Shown one piece after another: positions 63,989 to 64,000 of a DNA stretch of 64,000 nt. Below the pieces are notes generated by a model. That model saw only the letters and a list, made by a program, of their open reading frames with translations. It made no database searches and was not told the origin of the DNA. This DNA comes from Lachnospiraceae bacterium (GTDB lineage Bacteria > Bacillota > Clostridia > Lachnospirales > Lachnospiraceae), in assembly GCA_029338735.1 (NCBI GenBank), contig JAQYAY010000057.1, positions 62,001-126,000 of the forward strand, written 5' to 3'. Position 1 is the first letter of the stretch. The number at the start of each line of letters is the position of its first letter. The position numbers and the translations under genes are program-made.

Positions 63989-64000
63989 CATCATGCAGAA

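Noticed and set aside
1..64000. Prophage, CRISPR or genomic island
   Set aside because: No spaced repeats, integrase, phage structural genes or tRNA-flanked insertion were seen; composition is fairly uniform.

Overview
The window looks like chromosomal DNA of a motile, anaerobic, low-to-mid G+C Firmicute, most likely a Lachnospiraceae-type Clostridium relative. The reasons are: CodY immediately upstream of a flgB-first flagellar operon, glutamine synthetase III, indolepyruvate:ferredoxin oxidoreductase, reverse rubrerythrin, a single-chain Clostridia-type PurL, AGGAGG ribosome sites, frequent TTG/GTG starts, and a multi-gene cluster resembling families I remember as DUF5716/DUF5717, found mainly in that group. 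Nearly all genes lie on the minus strand. I see no rRNA, tRNA, CRISPR array, prophage or transposase gene. No gene-free stretch exceeds 300 bases; the longest, about 275 bases at 27.1-27.4 kb, is filled by a riboswitch leader.

Layout. 1-7.0 kb: flgB-flgC-fliE-fliF-fliG-fliH-fliI-fliJ and the 5' part of a YlxF-like gene (basal body, MS ring, switch, export ATPase). 7.1-12.7 kb: comM-dprA-topA-codY, a housekeeping block. 12.8-17.1 kb: a DUF5662 protein, a GH13-fold protein that has lost its catalytic residues, and a UvrD/PcrA-type helicase. 17.1-25.3 kb: the most unusual region, four coupled genes made of a 1149-residue Ig-like/helical-repeat protein, a divergent Hsp70/actin-like protein, a TPR-like protein, and a two-TM coiled-coil protein continuing in frame into glutamyl-tRNA synthetase. 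25.4-27.4 kb: a divergent CobD/HisC-like aminotransferase and folT behind a tetrahydrofolate riboswitch. 27.4-31.3 kb: asnB-glnN nitrogen assimilation, with a terminator-like hairpin between the asnB promoter and gene.

31.3-41.7 kb: RNA and translation-quality genes (yajC-tgt; a U32/TrmR pair implicated in wobble uridine modification; RNase J; ruvX; ireB; mtaB), aroC, a beta-propeller lactonase and an HPr-like protein lacking the phosphorylatable histidine. 41.7-50.4 kb: one tight gene train from an NSS-family transporter through iorA-iorB-paaK, thiI, a cysteine desulfurase, prmA and hypA, combining aromatic amino-acid fermentation with tRNA thiolation and methylation. 50.5-53.5 kb: a small operon (flavin-binding PNPOx-like protein, HD phosphohydrolase, GNAT, ROK sugar kinase), diverging from a Fur/PerR regulator with a consensus palindromic operator and reverse rubrerythrin (53.6-54.6 kb). 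54.7-62.9 kb: purL-carA-carB nucleotide synthesis. 63.0-63.9 kb: a TIGR01212-type radical SAM protein.

Two copies of a long near-perfect palindrome (33.0 and 50.5 kb) and a separate 85-base structured element (36.5 kb) are the only repeat-like DNA seen. Family assignments come from reading the translations; no database search was run.
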